The notes below the pieces were generated by a model that searched no databases, had not been told where the DNA came from, and was given only the letters and a program-made list of their open reading frames with translations. 64,000 nucleotides of DNA. It comes from Microcebus murinus. Taxonomy: Eukaryota > Chordata > Mammalia > Primates > Cheirogaleidae. Within the stretch, counting starts at the first letter, position 1; the number at the start of each line of letters is the position of its first letter. Location of the stretch: assembly GCF_040939455.1 (NCBI RefSeq), contig NC_134115.1, positions 22,266,727 to 22,330,726 on the forward strand. The letters are read 5' to 3'. Positions 54,050-63,570 of the stretch are shown one piece after another. The position numbers and the translations under genes are program-made.

Positions 54050-54439
54050 GCTGGAGTAGGGTGGCACCATCATAGCTCACTGCAGTTTCGAACTCCTGAG
54101 CTCAAGTGATTCTTCCACTTCTGCCTCACAAAGTTCTGGGATGACCGGCAGGAGCCACTGTGCCTAGCCTGTTTAGTTTAGATCAATCCTAGGACTATGG
54201 GAAGCATGGAAGGGTTTTTGGTGTGGCTTGATCAAATTGGCCTTTTGAAAGGTCTCTTCAGCATGAAAAAATGATTGGGATTGATGGGGGTCCCAAGGCT
54301 GAGAGAATAGAAAGTCAGCTAAATCTGTGCGGGTAAGAGGTAATGACTTGGATTCAGTTGGAGTAGGGGAGAAAAATGGATTGAGAAAGACTTGTGACTG
54401 TTTAGATGTGGAGGGTATGACCTTGATGTCAGACTAAAG

Positions 54440-55890
54440 GTCAGCAATTTTTAGATTCATTTTTAAAAAATTAATAGACTTCACCTTTCTAGAACAGTTT
54501 TAGGCTGGCAACTGCTGTATGTTCTATGGATTTTGACCATGCATCCATCATTACCATACCATACAAAATAGTTTCCCTGCCCTAAAAATCCCATGTTCCA
54601 CCTATTCATCCCTTACCCCCCTCCCCAACTCCCCAAACCCTGACAACCTCCAAGCTTTTCACTGTCACCATAGTTTTGCCTTATCCAGAATGTCCTAGCA
54701 TTGGAATCATGCAGTATGTCCCCTTTTCAGAGGACATACTTCTTTCACCTAGTAATATGCATTTAAGCTTTCTTCATGTCCTTCCTGTTATGAGAACTTC
54801 TTTCTTTCTTTTTTCTCTCTTTTTTTTAATTTCAGCATATTATGGGGGTACAAATGTTAAGGTTACATATATTGCCCATGCCATGTCAGAGCTTCAAGTG
54901 TGACCATCCCCCAAATGTTGCACATCTCACTCATTATGTTTGTATATACCCATCCCCTCCTCCCCCCTCACGCCTGCCTGTCACCCGATAAATGTTATTC
55001 CTATATGTCCAGTTAATACCAATTTGCTGGTGAGTACATGTGGTGCTTGTTTTTCCATTCTTGAGATACTTCACTTAGTAGAATGGGATCCAGCTCTACC
55101 CAGGAAACTACAAGAGGTGCTATATCACCATTGTTGCTTAAAGCTAAGTAGTACTCCATGGTATACATATACCACATTTTATTAATCCACTCATGTATTG
55201 ATGGGCAATTGTGTTGTTTCCACAACTTTTCAATTGTGAATTGTGCTGCTATAAACATTCAAGTGCAGGTGTCTTTTTCATAAAGTGACTTTTAATCTTT
55301 TGGTAGATGCCTAGTAGTGGAATTGCTGGATCAAGAGAACTTATTTCTTTTTAGCACTTAGTAATATTCTATTGTATGGGTGCACCACTGTTTATTTACC
55401 CATTCACATATTGAAGGACATCTTGGTAGTTTCCAAATTTTGGCAATTCTGATAAAGTTGCTATAAACATCTGTGTGCAGGTTTTTCTGTGGACATAAGT
55501 TTTCAACCCATTTGAGTAAATACCAAGGAGCACAATTGCTGGATCATATAGTAAAAGTATACTTAGTTTTATAAGAAACTGCCAAACTGGATTCCAAAGA
55601 GGCTGTACCAGTTTGCAGGCCCACCAACAATGAAGGATAGTGCCTGTTGCTCTATATCATAACTATGCTTAGTGTTGTCAGTGTTCTGGATTTTGGCCAT
55701 TCTAATAGGTGTGTAGTAGTATCTCATTGTTTTAATTTGCACATTTCCCTGATGACATATGATGTTGAACACCTTTTCACATGCTTACTTATCTTTTTCA
55801 TTTCTTTGGTAAGGTGTCTGTTCAGACATTTTGTCCATTTTTAAGATGAGTTGCTTGTTTTCATATCGTTGAGTTTTAAGAGTTCTTCAG
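54440..55890 (-). mobile_element. Old L1 3' region, antisense, hosting a younger L1
   Basis: 'aatgtcctagcattggaatc' and, after the younger insert, 'ttggtagtttccaaattttg', 'tgtgtagtagtatctcattg' and 'tgtctgttcagacattttgt' are antisense L1 of older type. Confidence 0.8.
54825..55340 (-). mobile_element. Younger L1 3' end nested in the older L1
   Basis: 'atttcagcatattatggggg' to 'aattgctggatca', flanked by 'gagaacttctttctttcttt' and 'gagaacttatttcttttt'. Same 3' end type as the element starting at 29414. Confidence 0.88.
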
Positions 55891-55903
55891 ATGCATTTTT
55901 TTT

Positions 55904-56204
55904 CCTTTTTTTTTTTTTTTTTTTTTTTGAGACAGAGTCTCACTCTGTTGCCCAGGCCAGAGCATAGTGTCAGCATAGCTCACAGCAACCTCAAACTCCT
56001 GGGCTTAAGTGATCCTCCTTCCTCAGCCTCCCAAGTAGCTGAGACTACAGGTGCTCACCATCATGCCTGGTTAATTTTTCTATTTTTAGTAGAGATGGGG
56101 TCTCACTCTTGCTAAGGCTGGTCTTGAAATCCTGATCTCGTGCAGTCCTTCTGCCTCTGCCTCCCAGAGTGCTAGTATTATAGGCGTGAGCCACCAGGCC
56201 TGGT
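55904..56204 (-). mobile_element. Alu SINE, old dimer
   Basis: Reverse Alu with T-run, no lemur segment, ending 'gccaccaggcctgg'. Confidence 0.92.
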
Positions 56205-56621
56205 CTCATTCTTTATAAATCGAGGTTAATGCTTTCCTCCAAAGCAGATAAGATGAGAGGATTACGTGAGATATGAATGAATGACAGTGCCTATGAAAAG
56301 TACTCAGCATTATCTCATTTAATTCTTAACACTACCCCTTCTCATTTTTCTCTTGTGATTCATTTAATTATTTTATCTAATTTAATTCTCACACCTCCTT
56401 GGAACCTGGGGCTTGGTGGAGTAAGCCCCATGGATAATTTATTGGGCTCTCATCTCTAGGCTTTTTTTTTTTTTCCTTGCTTTTTTTAAATTCAAGACCA
56501 ATTTATTCTCAAGTTTTCCCAACACAGAAATACTCTCCTTAAAGTATATCAAATCTTTCCATTCACTTTAAAACCTCTTGCTTAAAATTCCAACTGTAGT
56601 GTCCATATCCCTAATGCTAAT
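56205..56621. other. Intergenic, nothing recognised
   Basis: No supported gene or repeat; a T-run at about 56461-56475 may be a decayed tail. Confidence 0.35.
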
Positions 56622-56857
56622 CCTTTTTTTTTTTTCTTTTTTCCTTTTTCACTCTTGCCGGGGCTGGAATACAGCGGCATCATAGCTTACCATAACCTAA
56701 AACTCATGGGTTAAAGTGATCCTCCTGCCTCAGCCTCCTGAATAGCTGAGACTACAGGCATGAACCACTGGCTAATTTTTAAATTTTTTGTAGAGTCAAG
56801 GTCTCACTATGTTGCTCAGGCTGGCTTCGAACTCCTGGCCTCAAGGATTACTCCTCA
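56622..56857 (-). mobile_element. Alu SINE fragment ending in a hairpin
   Basis: Reverse Alu from the T-run to 'ctcctggcctcaaggattac', where it stops at a perfect inverted repeat instead of continuing into the 5' end. Confidence 0.82.
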
Positions 56858-56870
56858 AGTAATCCTTGAG
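56840..56870. repeat. Perfect 13-bp inverted repeat
   Basis: CTCAAGGATTACT, a 5-base loop (cctca), then AGTAATCCTTGAG. The left arm derives from Alu; the right arm is its exact complement. Confidence 0.95.
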
Positions 56871-56892
56871 GTGGGACTTTAAAAGAGGTGAT

Positions 56893-56975
56893 TAAAGTAA
56901 TACAAAGTTTCTTCTATGTCATTGTAAAAAAAAGAGAAAAGAAGAAAAAATAAAAAAAATAAAGTAATACAAAGT
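56893..56975 (+). mobile_element. Ultra-short polyA retroinsertion
   Basis: A 51-bp insert ('ttcttctatgtcattgt' then an A/G-rich tail) between two exact 16-bp copies of 'taaagtaatacaaagt'. Nick site 'att/aaag'. Source unknown. Confidence 0.75.
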
Positions 56976-56984
56976 CTTTCTGCA

Positions 56985-57460
56985 TGGGGCAGTCCCACCA
57001 GGTGCCCCCAGCTAGCTGTGGTACACTCCCACGCAGGCAGATGGATTGAGGTCACAGGCAGGCGGGCGGACCAGCATCGCCCTTGGAATAAAAGCAGAAT
57101 ACAGACCACAGCTGCGCGGCCTGGGGCTGGCGGGCCTCAGACACTGCTGGCGCTTGGTCCCAAGGCGGCAAAGACCACGGCTGCACCTCTGTCCCCCCTG
57201 GACTCCAGGTCTTGACGCCGGCTGGTCATTCTGGCCAATGCTCACACCATAAGCCGATCTTCACAGGTTGACAGTCATGTTCCTACCCAAGATCCCAGCA
57301 TCCCTCACGGGTGTAGCTGCCAGCAAGCGAACTCCCCTGGGACACAGCCCCTCCTCCTCTGTGTCGTCCCGCTTCCCCATTCTGCGGCTCCTCTGCAAGC
57401 AAGCTTAGGCCCCCCCCCCCCCCCCCCCGCGTCGCCGCCTACACCCTCCTCCTTTCTCAT
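56985..57460. other. GC-rich patch, unassigned
   Basis: About 470 bp markedly richer in G+C and CpG than its surroundings, repeat-free, with short overlapping frames on both strands that match nothing I know. It could be a decayed CpG island, a retrocopy of a GC-rich transcript or a distal first exon. None is supported. Confidence 0.45.
57410..57428. repeat. C19 homopolymer
   Basis: Nineteen consecutive C followed by GCGTCGCCGCC. Long C-runs are rare in primate DNA and prone to length error. Confidence 0.9.
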
Positions 57461-57825
57461 TTGGTGTTTCACTGATGATGAACAAGTTAAAAATAAAAAC
57501 ATACCACTCTGAAGCAAGTAGGTGCAAGAAAATCATTCTAACCTCCCTCTGTTTCCTAAAAGCAGGAGATGGAATTCCCACGTGAAAGGTATCCTCCCTA
57601 TACTAGAAGGGACTCAGGATTCTTACTAAGGACAGGAAGTCAGGAGTGAGAGAATCCTGAACAGATCCTGTTCGAACAACTCTTCTTTTAAGCCTCCTCA
57701 CATATTTGAGTTGCTTTTTAAAATTTATTATTCTTACTATTACTAATATTATTTTTTAATATGCTTTGTTCAATTCAGTATGTGTAAGTAACTGACCATA
57801 ACTGCTTCTTTGTGTCTTCATTTCT

Positions 57826-58139
57826 TTTTGTTTGTTGTTTTGGTTTTCTTTTGTTTGGAAATAGGGTCTCACTCTGCTGCTGGGGCTAGAATACAGTGAC
57901 ATCATCACAGCATAATGCAACCTCAAATTCTCAGGCTCAAGCGATCTTTCTGCCTCAGCCTTCGGAGTAGCTGGAACTACAGGCGTGCACCACCATGCCT
58001 GGCTAACTTTTGTATGTTTTGTAGAGACAAGATCTTGCTATGTTACCCAGCCTGGGTCTTGAACTCCTGGTCTCAAGCAATCCTTCCTCCTCAGCTTTCT
58101 AAAAGTGCTGGGATTACGTGTGTGAGCCACTGCACCTGA
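57826..58139 (-). mobile_element. Alu SINE, old dimer
   Basis: Reverse Alu with (GTTT)n-like tail and 'gccactgcacctgac' 5' end; heavily diverged. Confidence 0.88.
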
Positions 58140-58289
58140 CTGGGGTCTTCATTTCTTTATGAAGGCTCCTGTGCCATGTAAAACTTGTATTAAGTAAATT
58201 TACATGCTTTTCTCTTATTTATCTGTCTTATGTCAATATAATTCTTAGACCCAGCCCAAAAGAAAACCTTACTATGGGCCTAGCAATTT

Positions 58290-58480
58290 GTTATGTGTTT
58301 CCCTAATCATCTCATTTAACTTCCACTATACTATTAATATCCCTATTTTGTTGAGGACACTGAGATTCAGGTAAAATACTTTGCCCAAGGTCACCCAGCT
58401 ATTAAATGAGACAAGGCCTGTATTCAAACTCTGCTTTTATTTAGCTCTAGCGCCTATGCTGTTAACCATTAACTATACAA
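58290..58480 (-). mobile_element. MIR SINE, antisense
   Basis: 'aggacactgagattcaggta' and 'tttgcccaaggtcacccagc' are the MIR core in reverse. Confidence 0.85.
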
Positions 58481-58624
58481 AATGCTTCTTCTGGGAGGTC
58501 TGCTCAGTCGGCAGGCTTAACCAGAGTCTCCTCCTCTAGGTAAGCCTGTGAGGGCCTGCACTTTGTCTCAGCCACCTTTATTCCCCCACCGCCTGGCACT
58601 GTGCTAGCCACATCCTGAGCTCTT

Positions 58625-58745
58625 CAATTCATTCTTTCTACAAATATTTATGGAGCGTTTCCTATGGACCAGGCACTATACCAGAGTTAGGGAAATAAAA
58701 CAGTTTTGCCAACAAAGACCCCTTCATACCAATACACAGAGAACC
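58625..58745 (-). mobile_element. L2 3' end, antisense
   Basis: 'attcattctttctacaaata' and 'ctatggaccaggcactatac' are the reversed L2 terminus. Confidence 0.65.
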
Positions 58746-58764
58746 TAACTTTAACATTGGGTGA

Positions 58765-59103
58765 GGGCCGGGCGAGCAGGCGCGGTGGCTCACGCCTATA
58801 ATCCTAGCTCTCTGGGAGGCCAAGGCAGGCGGATTGCTCGAGGTCAGGAGTTCGAAACCAGCCCGAAGAAGAGCAAGACCCCGCCTCTACTAAAAATAGA
58901 AATAAATTAATTGGCCAACTAATATATATAGAAAAAATTAGCCGGGCATGGTGGCGCATGCCTGTAGTCCCAGCTACTCGGGAGCCTGAGGCAGGAGGAT
59001 CACTTGAGCCCAGGAGTTCCACGTTGCTGTGAGCTAGGTCGATGCCATGGCACTCACTCTAGCCTGGGCAACAAAGCGAGACTGTGTCTCAAAAAAAAAA
59101 AAA
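58765..59103 (+). mobile_element. Alu SINE, lemur type, duplicated 5' start
   Basis: Begins 'ggccgggcgagcaggcgcgg', where the usual start appears twice in part. Duplication 'aacattgggtgag' on both sides. Confidence 0.95.
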
Positions 59104-59166
59104 ACATTGGGTGAGCATTATCAGAGTTAAATACATGTAAGGTAGAAAGAAAGTGACTGCAAAGTC

Positions 59167-59235
59167 TGGACATAACTTTGTTTTTTTTTTTTTTTTTTTT
59201 TTAGGCAATTACAAGATGAATGGACATAACTTTGT
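59167..59235 (-). mobile_element. Ultra-short polyA retroinsertion
   Basis: Two exact copies of 'tggacataactttgt' bracket T21 and 18 bp ('aggcaattacaagatgaa'). On the minus strand it is 18 bp plus an A-tail. Source unknown. Confidence 0.8.
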
Positions 59236-59699
59236 ACAGCTTTAGAGAAAAACAGAAGAGACAATTAAAACTTCTTTCTCCTTGAGAGGTAAGAGGATGC
59301 ACCTTGTTACAACCTTGCACCACACAAATCTTGCCAGCAAGCCTCGAACTACTTCCCGAGGTTAAGTTTACAGTTCTAAGACTCAGAAGGCCTCTATTTG
59401 CATTGCAGTAGAGGTAAAGCCTTCTATCAGGTTTATTACGTTTTCAAGAAGACAACTAAAGAGCGGAGGTGGGCAGTCAGCCGCTTTCCTCCGCAAAGAA
59501 AAGTTCCCCCATGGCAACCTTCCACCAGTCGCTGGGGTCGCAGCGTTGCAGACGCGGCCCTGCTCCCCAGGGACTTACACTGATACAACTTCAGACCGAG
59601 GTCAGTGGTCTGGGAGGAGGAGGACCGCTTCCTGTAGGGAGGTCAGGCAAAGCCTCTATAAAGAGATGAACTTTGAGCTGGAATTTTGGAGCTTTAATA
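59236..59699. other. Upstream flank of RFK, repeat-free
   Basis: No repeats or exons recognised. An ETS-like 'accgcttcctgt' lies near 59625. Confidence 0.4.
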
Positions 59700-60650
59700 A
59701 ACGTTTAAAGAGCGAACGGAATGATTGACAACTGACGATCGACCTAGCGGTTGCCAGGGAACCAGAAAACGTGTCTCTTTGTCATCGATTGTTATGAAAA
59801 GGAGGAAGGGAAAAGAAACGAAACCTAGAGGACTATTCAGGAACGGTGCTTTCGCGGCTCTCAGGCTGAACAAGGGGTTCCCACTACGACGTCCGTCGCC
59901 TGGGGCCGAAAGGAAACGGGGAACCCAAGGACAACCGAGTCCGGACAGCGGCTGGGGGCGGGGCCACAGCAGGGCGGGACTACGGAAGCCGAGAGGGCGT
60001 GGGCCGTTCGGCGGAGGAAGTGTGCACACGCCAGCAACGCCGGGGCGGGATTTGGTTCCTCCCTCGCAGTCGGGCCGCCTACGCCGTGCTCCCCGCCCAC
60101 ACCCGCAATTATTTCTGTTGTTGCAGCCACTGCCCCAGCGGAGACGCAGCGTCTTAGTCGCTGGGAAGCTTCTGCTGGGTCAGCGGCAAGAGGGAACCCA
60201 CGCAGCGTATCATCGGCGCCGCCCGGGCCCTGGTGCGCCGGGCCCGCCGGCAGACCTCACGGCCGTCTCCCGGCTGGTCCGGGGGTCCGGGCACCGCCTC
60301 GACGGCGGCTCCCCTGGACGCGCAGACCGGACCGCAGCCCGTATCCGAAGCGGACGGCGTCATGAGGCACCTGCCGTACTTCTGCCGGGGCCAAGTGGTG
60401 CGGGGCTTCGGCCGCGGCTCCAAGCAGCTGGGCATCCCCACAGGTGAGAGCTGGGCGGCCAGAGTCCTCCGGGTCGGGTCACATGACGGGGGGAAGTCGT
60501 CTGCCAGAGGACTCGGGACCAGGTCTTGGGCTGAGGTGACACCCTTTCTCCGCCTTGGCCCCGCTTTGGGCAGAAGACCTTTGGTCCGGTTGAGGGAACT
60601 CTCCCTTCCCCAGGCTCAGAGCTCAAGGGAGAGTGGAGTGGAGGGGTGGT
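59700..60650 (+). promoter_or_regulatory. RFK: CpG-island promoter of RFK
   Basis: CpG dinucleotides are frequent here and rare in the rest of the window. There is no TATA box. Sp1-type GC boxes occur at 59954-59965 (GGGGGCGGGGCC) and near 59973 and 60040. ETS-like sites occur near 59984 ('acggaagc') and 60014 ('gaggaagtg'). This is the layout of a broadly active housekeeping promoter. The transcription start and any 5' UTR limits cannot be fixed from sequence alone. A 240-codon open frame across the island is in a different frame from RFK and is a by-product of high GC. Confidence 0.85.
60362..60443 (+). CDS. RFK: Riboflavin kinase, coding exon 1
   Basis: Riboflavin kinase (ATP:riboflavin 5'-phosphotransferase) makes FMN from riboflavin and ATP in the cytosol, the first step to FAD. 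The exon encodes residues 1-27, MRHLPYFCRGQVVRG then FGRGSKQLGIPT, plus the first base of codon 28. It ends at a consensus donor (CAG/gtgagag). The start at 60362 is chosen because it is the first ATG of the conserved protein. The frame is open upstream, but the position of an alternative human ATG seven codons earlier is GTA here. Thr27 of the P-T-A-N motif is encoded at the exon end. That motif, completed in exon 2, binds Mg-ATP in the family. The exon lies in the CpG island and has no repeats. Identification is firm from the protein sequence. Confidence 0.97.
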
Positions 60651-61175
60651 GAGGGCAGGAAGTCAGGTGAGTCGCAGGACCTGCCTTTCATGCTTCCTTG
60701 TCCGACCAAGATATGTCTATTTCTGTGTACATTAGTTTTAGTAATCAAGACCTGTTTAATTCATTCTTACCTCCATACCAGGACTGCCTCTTTGCCTTTT
60801 AAATCAGTCTTTCAGCTTGGGGCCTAGGCTTGTGTATTTTGAAAGTGAGAATCTTTTCAAATGATTTGGAAACCTTCTTAGGAAAGAGCAGGTCTTAAAA
60901 AATTTATGTTCTTGTATCTGTTTTTTTCTTCTACCCTAAAAGTGTGGTCTTTTGGGGGAAGCTTTATGCACTCCCCTTGTACTTTTATTTGTAACCCATT
61001 CACACAAAGAGGAGAAAGAAATCCGAACCAGAAAATGGAAGGATAAAATTGATAACTATAGGCAAAGTCCTAGGATTCTTGTGAGTGTAATGATTTAGAT
61101 TAGCTTTACATATGCCTTTTATGAATATTTAATGTGAAACTTGTAATACTCAAAATATTTACTTCTGTTATTTAG
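60444..61175 (+). other. RFK: RFK intron 1
   Basis: 732 bp, GT at 60444 and AG at 61174-61175, phase 1. It has no Alu or L1. The acceptor 'acttctgttatttag' has a short pyrimidine tract. Confidence 0.93.
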
Positions 61176-61327
61176 CTAATTTTCCTGAACAAGTAGTAGA
61201 TAATCTTCCAGCTGACGTATCCACTGGCATTTATTATGGTTGGGCCAGGGTTGGAAGTGGAGATGTCCACAAGATGGTGGTGAGCATAGGATGGAACCCG
61301 TACTACAAGAATACAAAAAAGTCCATG
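61176..61327 (+). CDS. RFK: Riboflavin kinase, coding exon 2
   Basis: 152 bp encoding the rest of codon 28 to residue 78: ANFPEQVVDNLPADVSTGI, then YYGWARVGSGDVHKMVVSIG and WNPYYKNTKKSM. Exons 1 and 2 total 234 bp, exactly 78 codons, so the next intron is phase 0 (ATG/gtaagtg donor). Residues 26-29 complete the P-T-A-N motif; Thr27 and Asn29 ligate Mg in the human enzyme. 'TGIYYGWA' starts the beta-barrel core. Compared with the human protein as remembered there are two changes, I42V and S52R. The catalytic glutamate of the family should be the first residue of exon 3, outside this window, as are the C-terminal residues to about 155. No frameshift or stop is present, so this looks like the functional gene. 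Confidence 0.96.
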
Positions 61328-61494
61328 GTAAGTGTTGTGTTTTGCTCTGTAACTGACAATGGGATGATGATTTAATATGCAGTATTAAATTTATATAGAA
61401 CTCACCAACCAACAACGGTAACCACAACAGTTCAAATACTAGAATTTTGGGGAGCATACTTGAAGGATTTAAAAATAAAGTATTTAGTTACTGT

Positions 61495-61960
61495 TTGAAT
61501 GGAGTATCTTTTTCTGTCCTTTCACTTTCAACCTATTTGTGTCTTTGGATCTGAAATGAGTCTCTTGTAAACGATGTGTAATTGGATCACATTTTTAATC
61601 CACTCTGCCAATCTGCTTTTTGATGGGACTATTTAATAATCCAGTTACATTTAAAGTAATTACTGATAAGGAGGGGCTTCTGCTCTTTTGCTGTTTATTT
61701 TCTATGTGCCTGATAACTTCTTTGTCCCTCATTTACTTCATTACTGCTTTATGTATTTAGTTGATTTTTTGTAGTGAAATGTTTTGATTGCCTTCTCATT
61801 TCCTTTGTATATTTTCTGTAGATATTTTGTTTGTGGTTACCATGGGAATTTACACTTAACATCCTGAAATTCTAAGTCTATTGGAGTTAGTACCAACTTA
61901 ACTTTAGTAGCATACAGAACTCACAAATTACTTTTTTTTTAAAGATTACAAAATACTTTT
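61495..61960 (-). mobile_element. Old L1 ORF2 fragment, antisense
   Basis: 'tgagtctcttgtaaacgatg' (near 61558) and 'aatccagttacatttaaagt' followed by 'aattactgataagg' are antisense L1 ORF2 motifs, strongly diverged. Confidence 0.65.
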
Positions 61961-62078
61961 TTGTTGAATAAGGGAGAAAAAGAAAGGGAGAGAAAGCTGT
62001 CTGTCCTATGATTAATTTGTCTTTATTAGCTAATCAGAAATGTTACTATAGAGCCAGTTAACGAATGCCTTGGAAGTC

Positions 62079-62417
62079 GTTTTTTTTTTTGTTTTTTTTT
62101 TTGAGACAGAGTCTCACTTTGTTGCCCAGGCTAGAGTGAGTGCCATGGTGTCAGCCTAGCTCACAGCAACCTCAAACTCCTGGCTCAAGCAATCCTGCTG
62201 CCTCAGCCTCCCCAGTAGCTGGGACTACAGGCATGCGCCACCACATCCGGCTAATTTTTTCTATATATATTGGTTGGCCAATTAATTTCTTTCTATTTAT
62301 AGTAGAGACGGGTCTCGCTCTTGCTCAGGCTGGTTTTGAACTCCTGACCTGGAGTAATCCACCCGCCTCGGCCTCCCAGAGAGCTAAGATTACAGGCGTT
62401 AGCCACCCCGCCCGGCC
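62079..62417 (-). mobile_element. Alu SINE, lemur type
   Basis: Reverse dimer. Flanks 'gaagtcgtttt'/'gaagtcttttg'. In RFK intron 2, antisense to the gene. Confidence 0.95.
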
Positions 62418-62559
62418 AGAAGTCTTTTGATACTTAGGAAAAACTCAGTTTTCCACTGGTAAGGTGCTCATACATTTCAGAGTTTGTTTTTTTGTTTTGT
62501 TTTTCTTTGCCAGTAACAGACATCTGTGAAGTGCCTATTCAAGTCTTTTTCCCTTTTTA

Positions 62560-62887
<328 letters not shown>

Positions 62888-63109
62888 TCTTTTTCCCTTT
62901 TAAAAATATTGTCTTAGTGACTTGAAGTTCTCAGTACGTATATGCTAGTTCCCAGTCCTTTGTTAGAACTATGTACTGTACTACAAGTTTCTTCCACTGT
63001 ATTGCTGCTGCTGCTTCTTTTTTTTTTTAACTCAATGGTGTCTTTTAAAGAACAGAGGCACTTAATTTTAACATAATACAATTCATCATTTTTCTCTTAT
63101 GGTTAGTGC

Positions 63110-63445
63110 TTTTTATAATCTATTTAAATCTTTGCCTACTCCAAAGTTATAAAGATACTTGCCTGTTCTAAAAGCTTACTTGACTAATTTTTTACATCAA
63201 CTTGACTTTTTGAGTATGATGTGTGGTAGGGGTCAAAATTAGCTTTTCCAACAACACTGCAATGTCACTTTGGTCATAAATCAAGTCACCTTTTATTTGT
63301 GAGTCTAAAAATATACTCATGCATACTTGGTTTGTTTGTCCATCCTTGGGGCCATTACTGAAGGGTCTTAATTTCCATTGCATTGTAATAGGTCTTGATA
63401 TCTGATTGTATAAGCCTTCTGGTTTTGTTCTTAAAATTGTTCTGG
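63110..63445 (-). mobile_element. Old L1 ORF2 fragment, antisense
   Basis: 'tgtggtaggggtcaaaatta', 'ttggtttgtttgtccatcct' and 'ggtcttgatatctgattgta' follow the antisense ORF2 order with heavy decay. Confidence 0.6.
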
Positions 63446-63449
63446 AAAG

Positions 63450-63570
63450 TCAATGCCCTGAATTACAGATGAGAAAACTGAGCCCCCACAGAGGCTAGTT
63501 ACACAGTTACCAAGTGTGGGACCCTACACTTTTGATTCTAAGTCAGTGTTCTTACCACAGTACTACCCGT
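63450..63570 (-). mobile_element. MIR SINE, antisense
   Basis: 'ttacagatgagaaaactgag' is the MIR core in reverse orientation; flanks decayed. Confidence 0.8.

Larger units (their letters stand above)
53328..54168 (-). mobile_element. Alu SINE split by LTR-C
   Basis: Left part: (TTTA)n tail and 'gagacaggctctctttcacc'. Right part: 'gagtagggtggcaccatcat' to 'gccactgtgcctagcc'. Together they make one old reverse Alu interrupted at 53394-54053. Confidence 0.85.

Noticed and set aside
57018..57252. Short open frames in the GC-rich patch
   Set aside because: Frames overlap on both strands, with Arg/Pro/Ala-rich content typical of GC-rich DNA. No protein family recognised.
59725..60447. 240-codon open frame across the RFK CpG island
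   Set aside because: It overlaps RFK exon 1 in another frame, is rich in R, G and P as expected for random GC-rich DNA, and runs through the splice donor.
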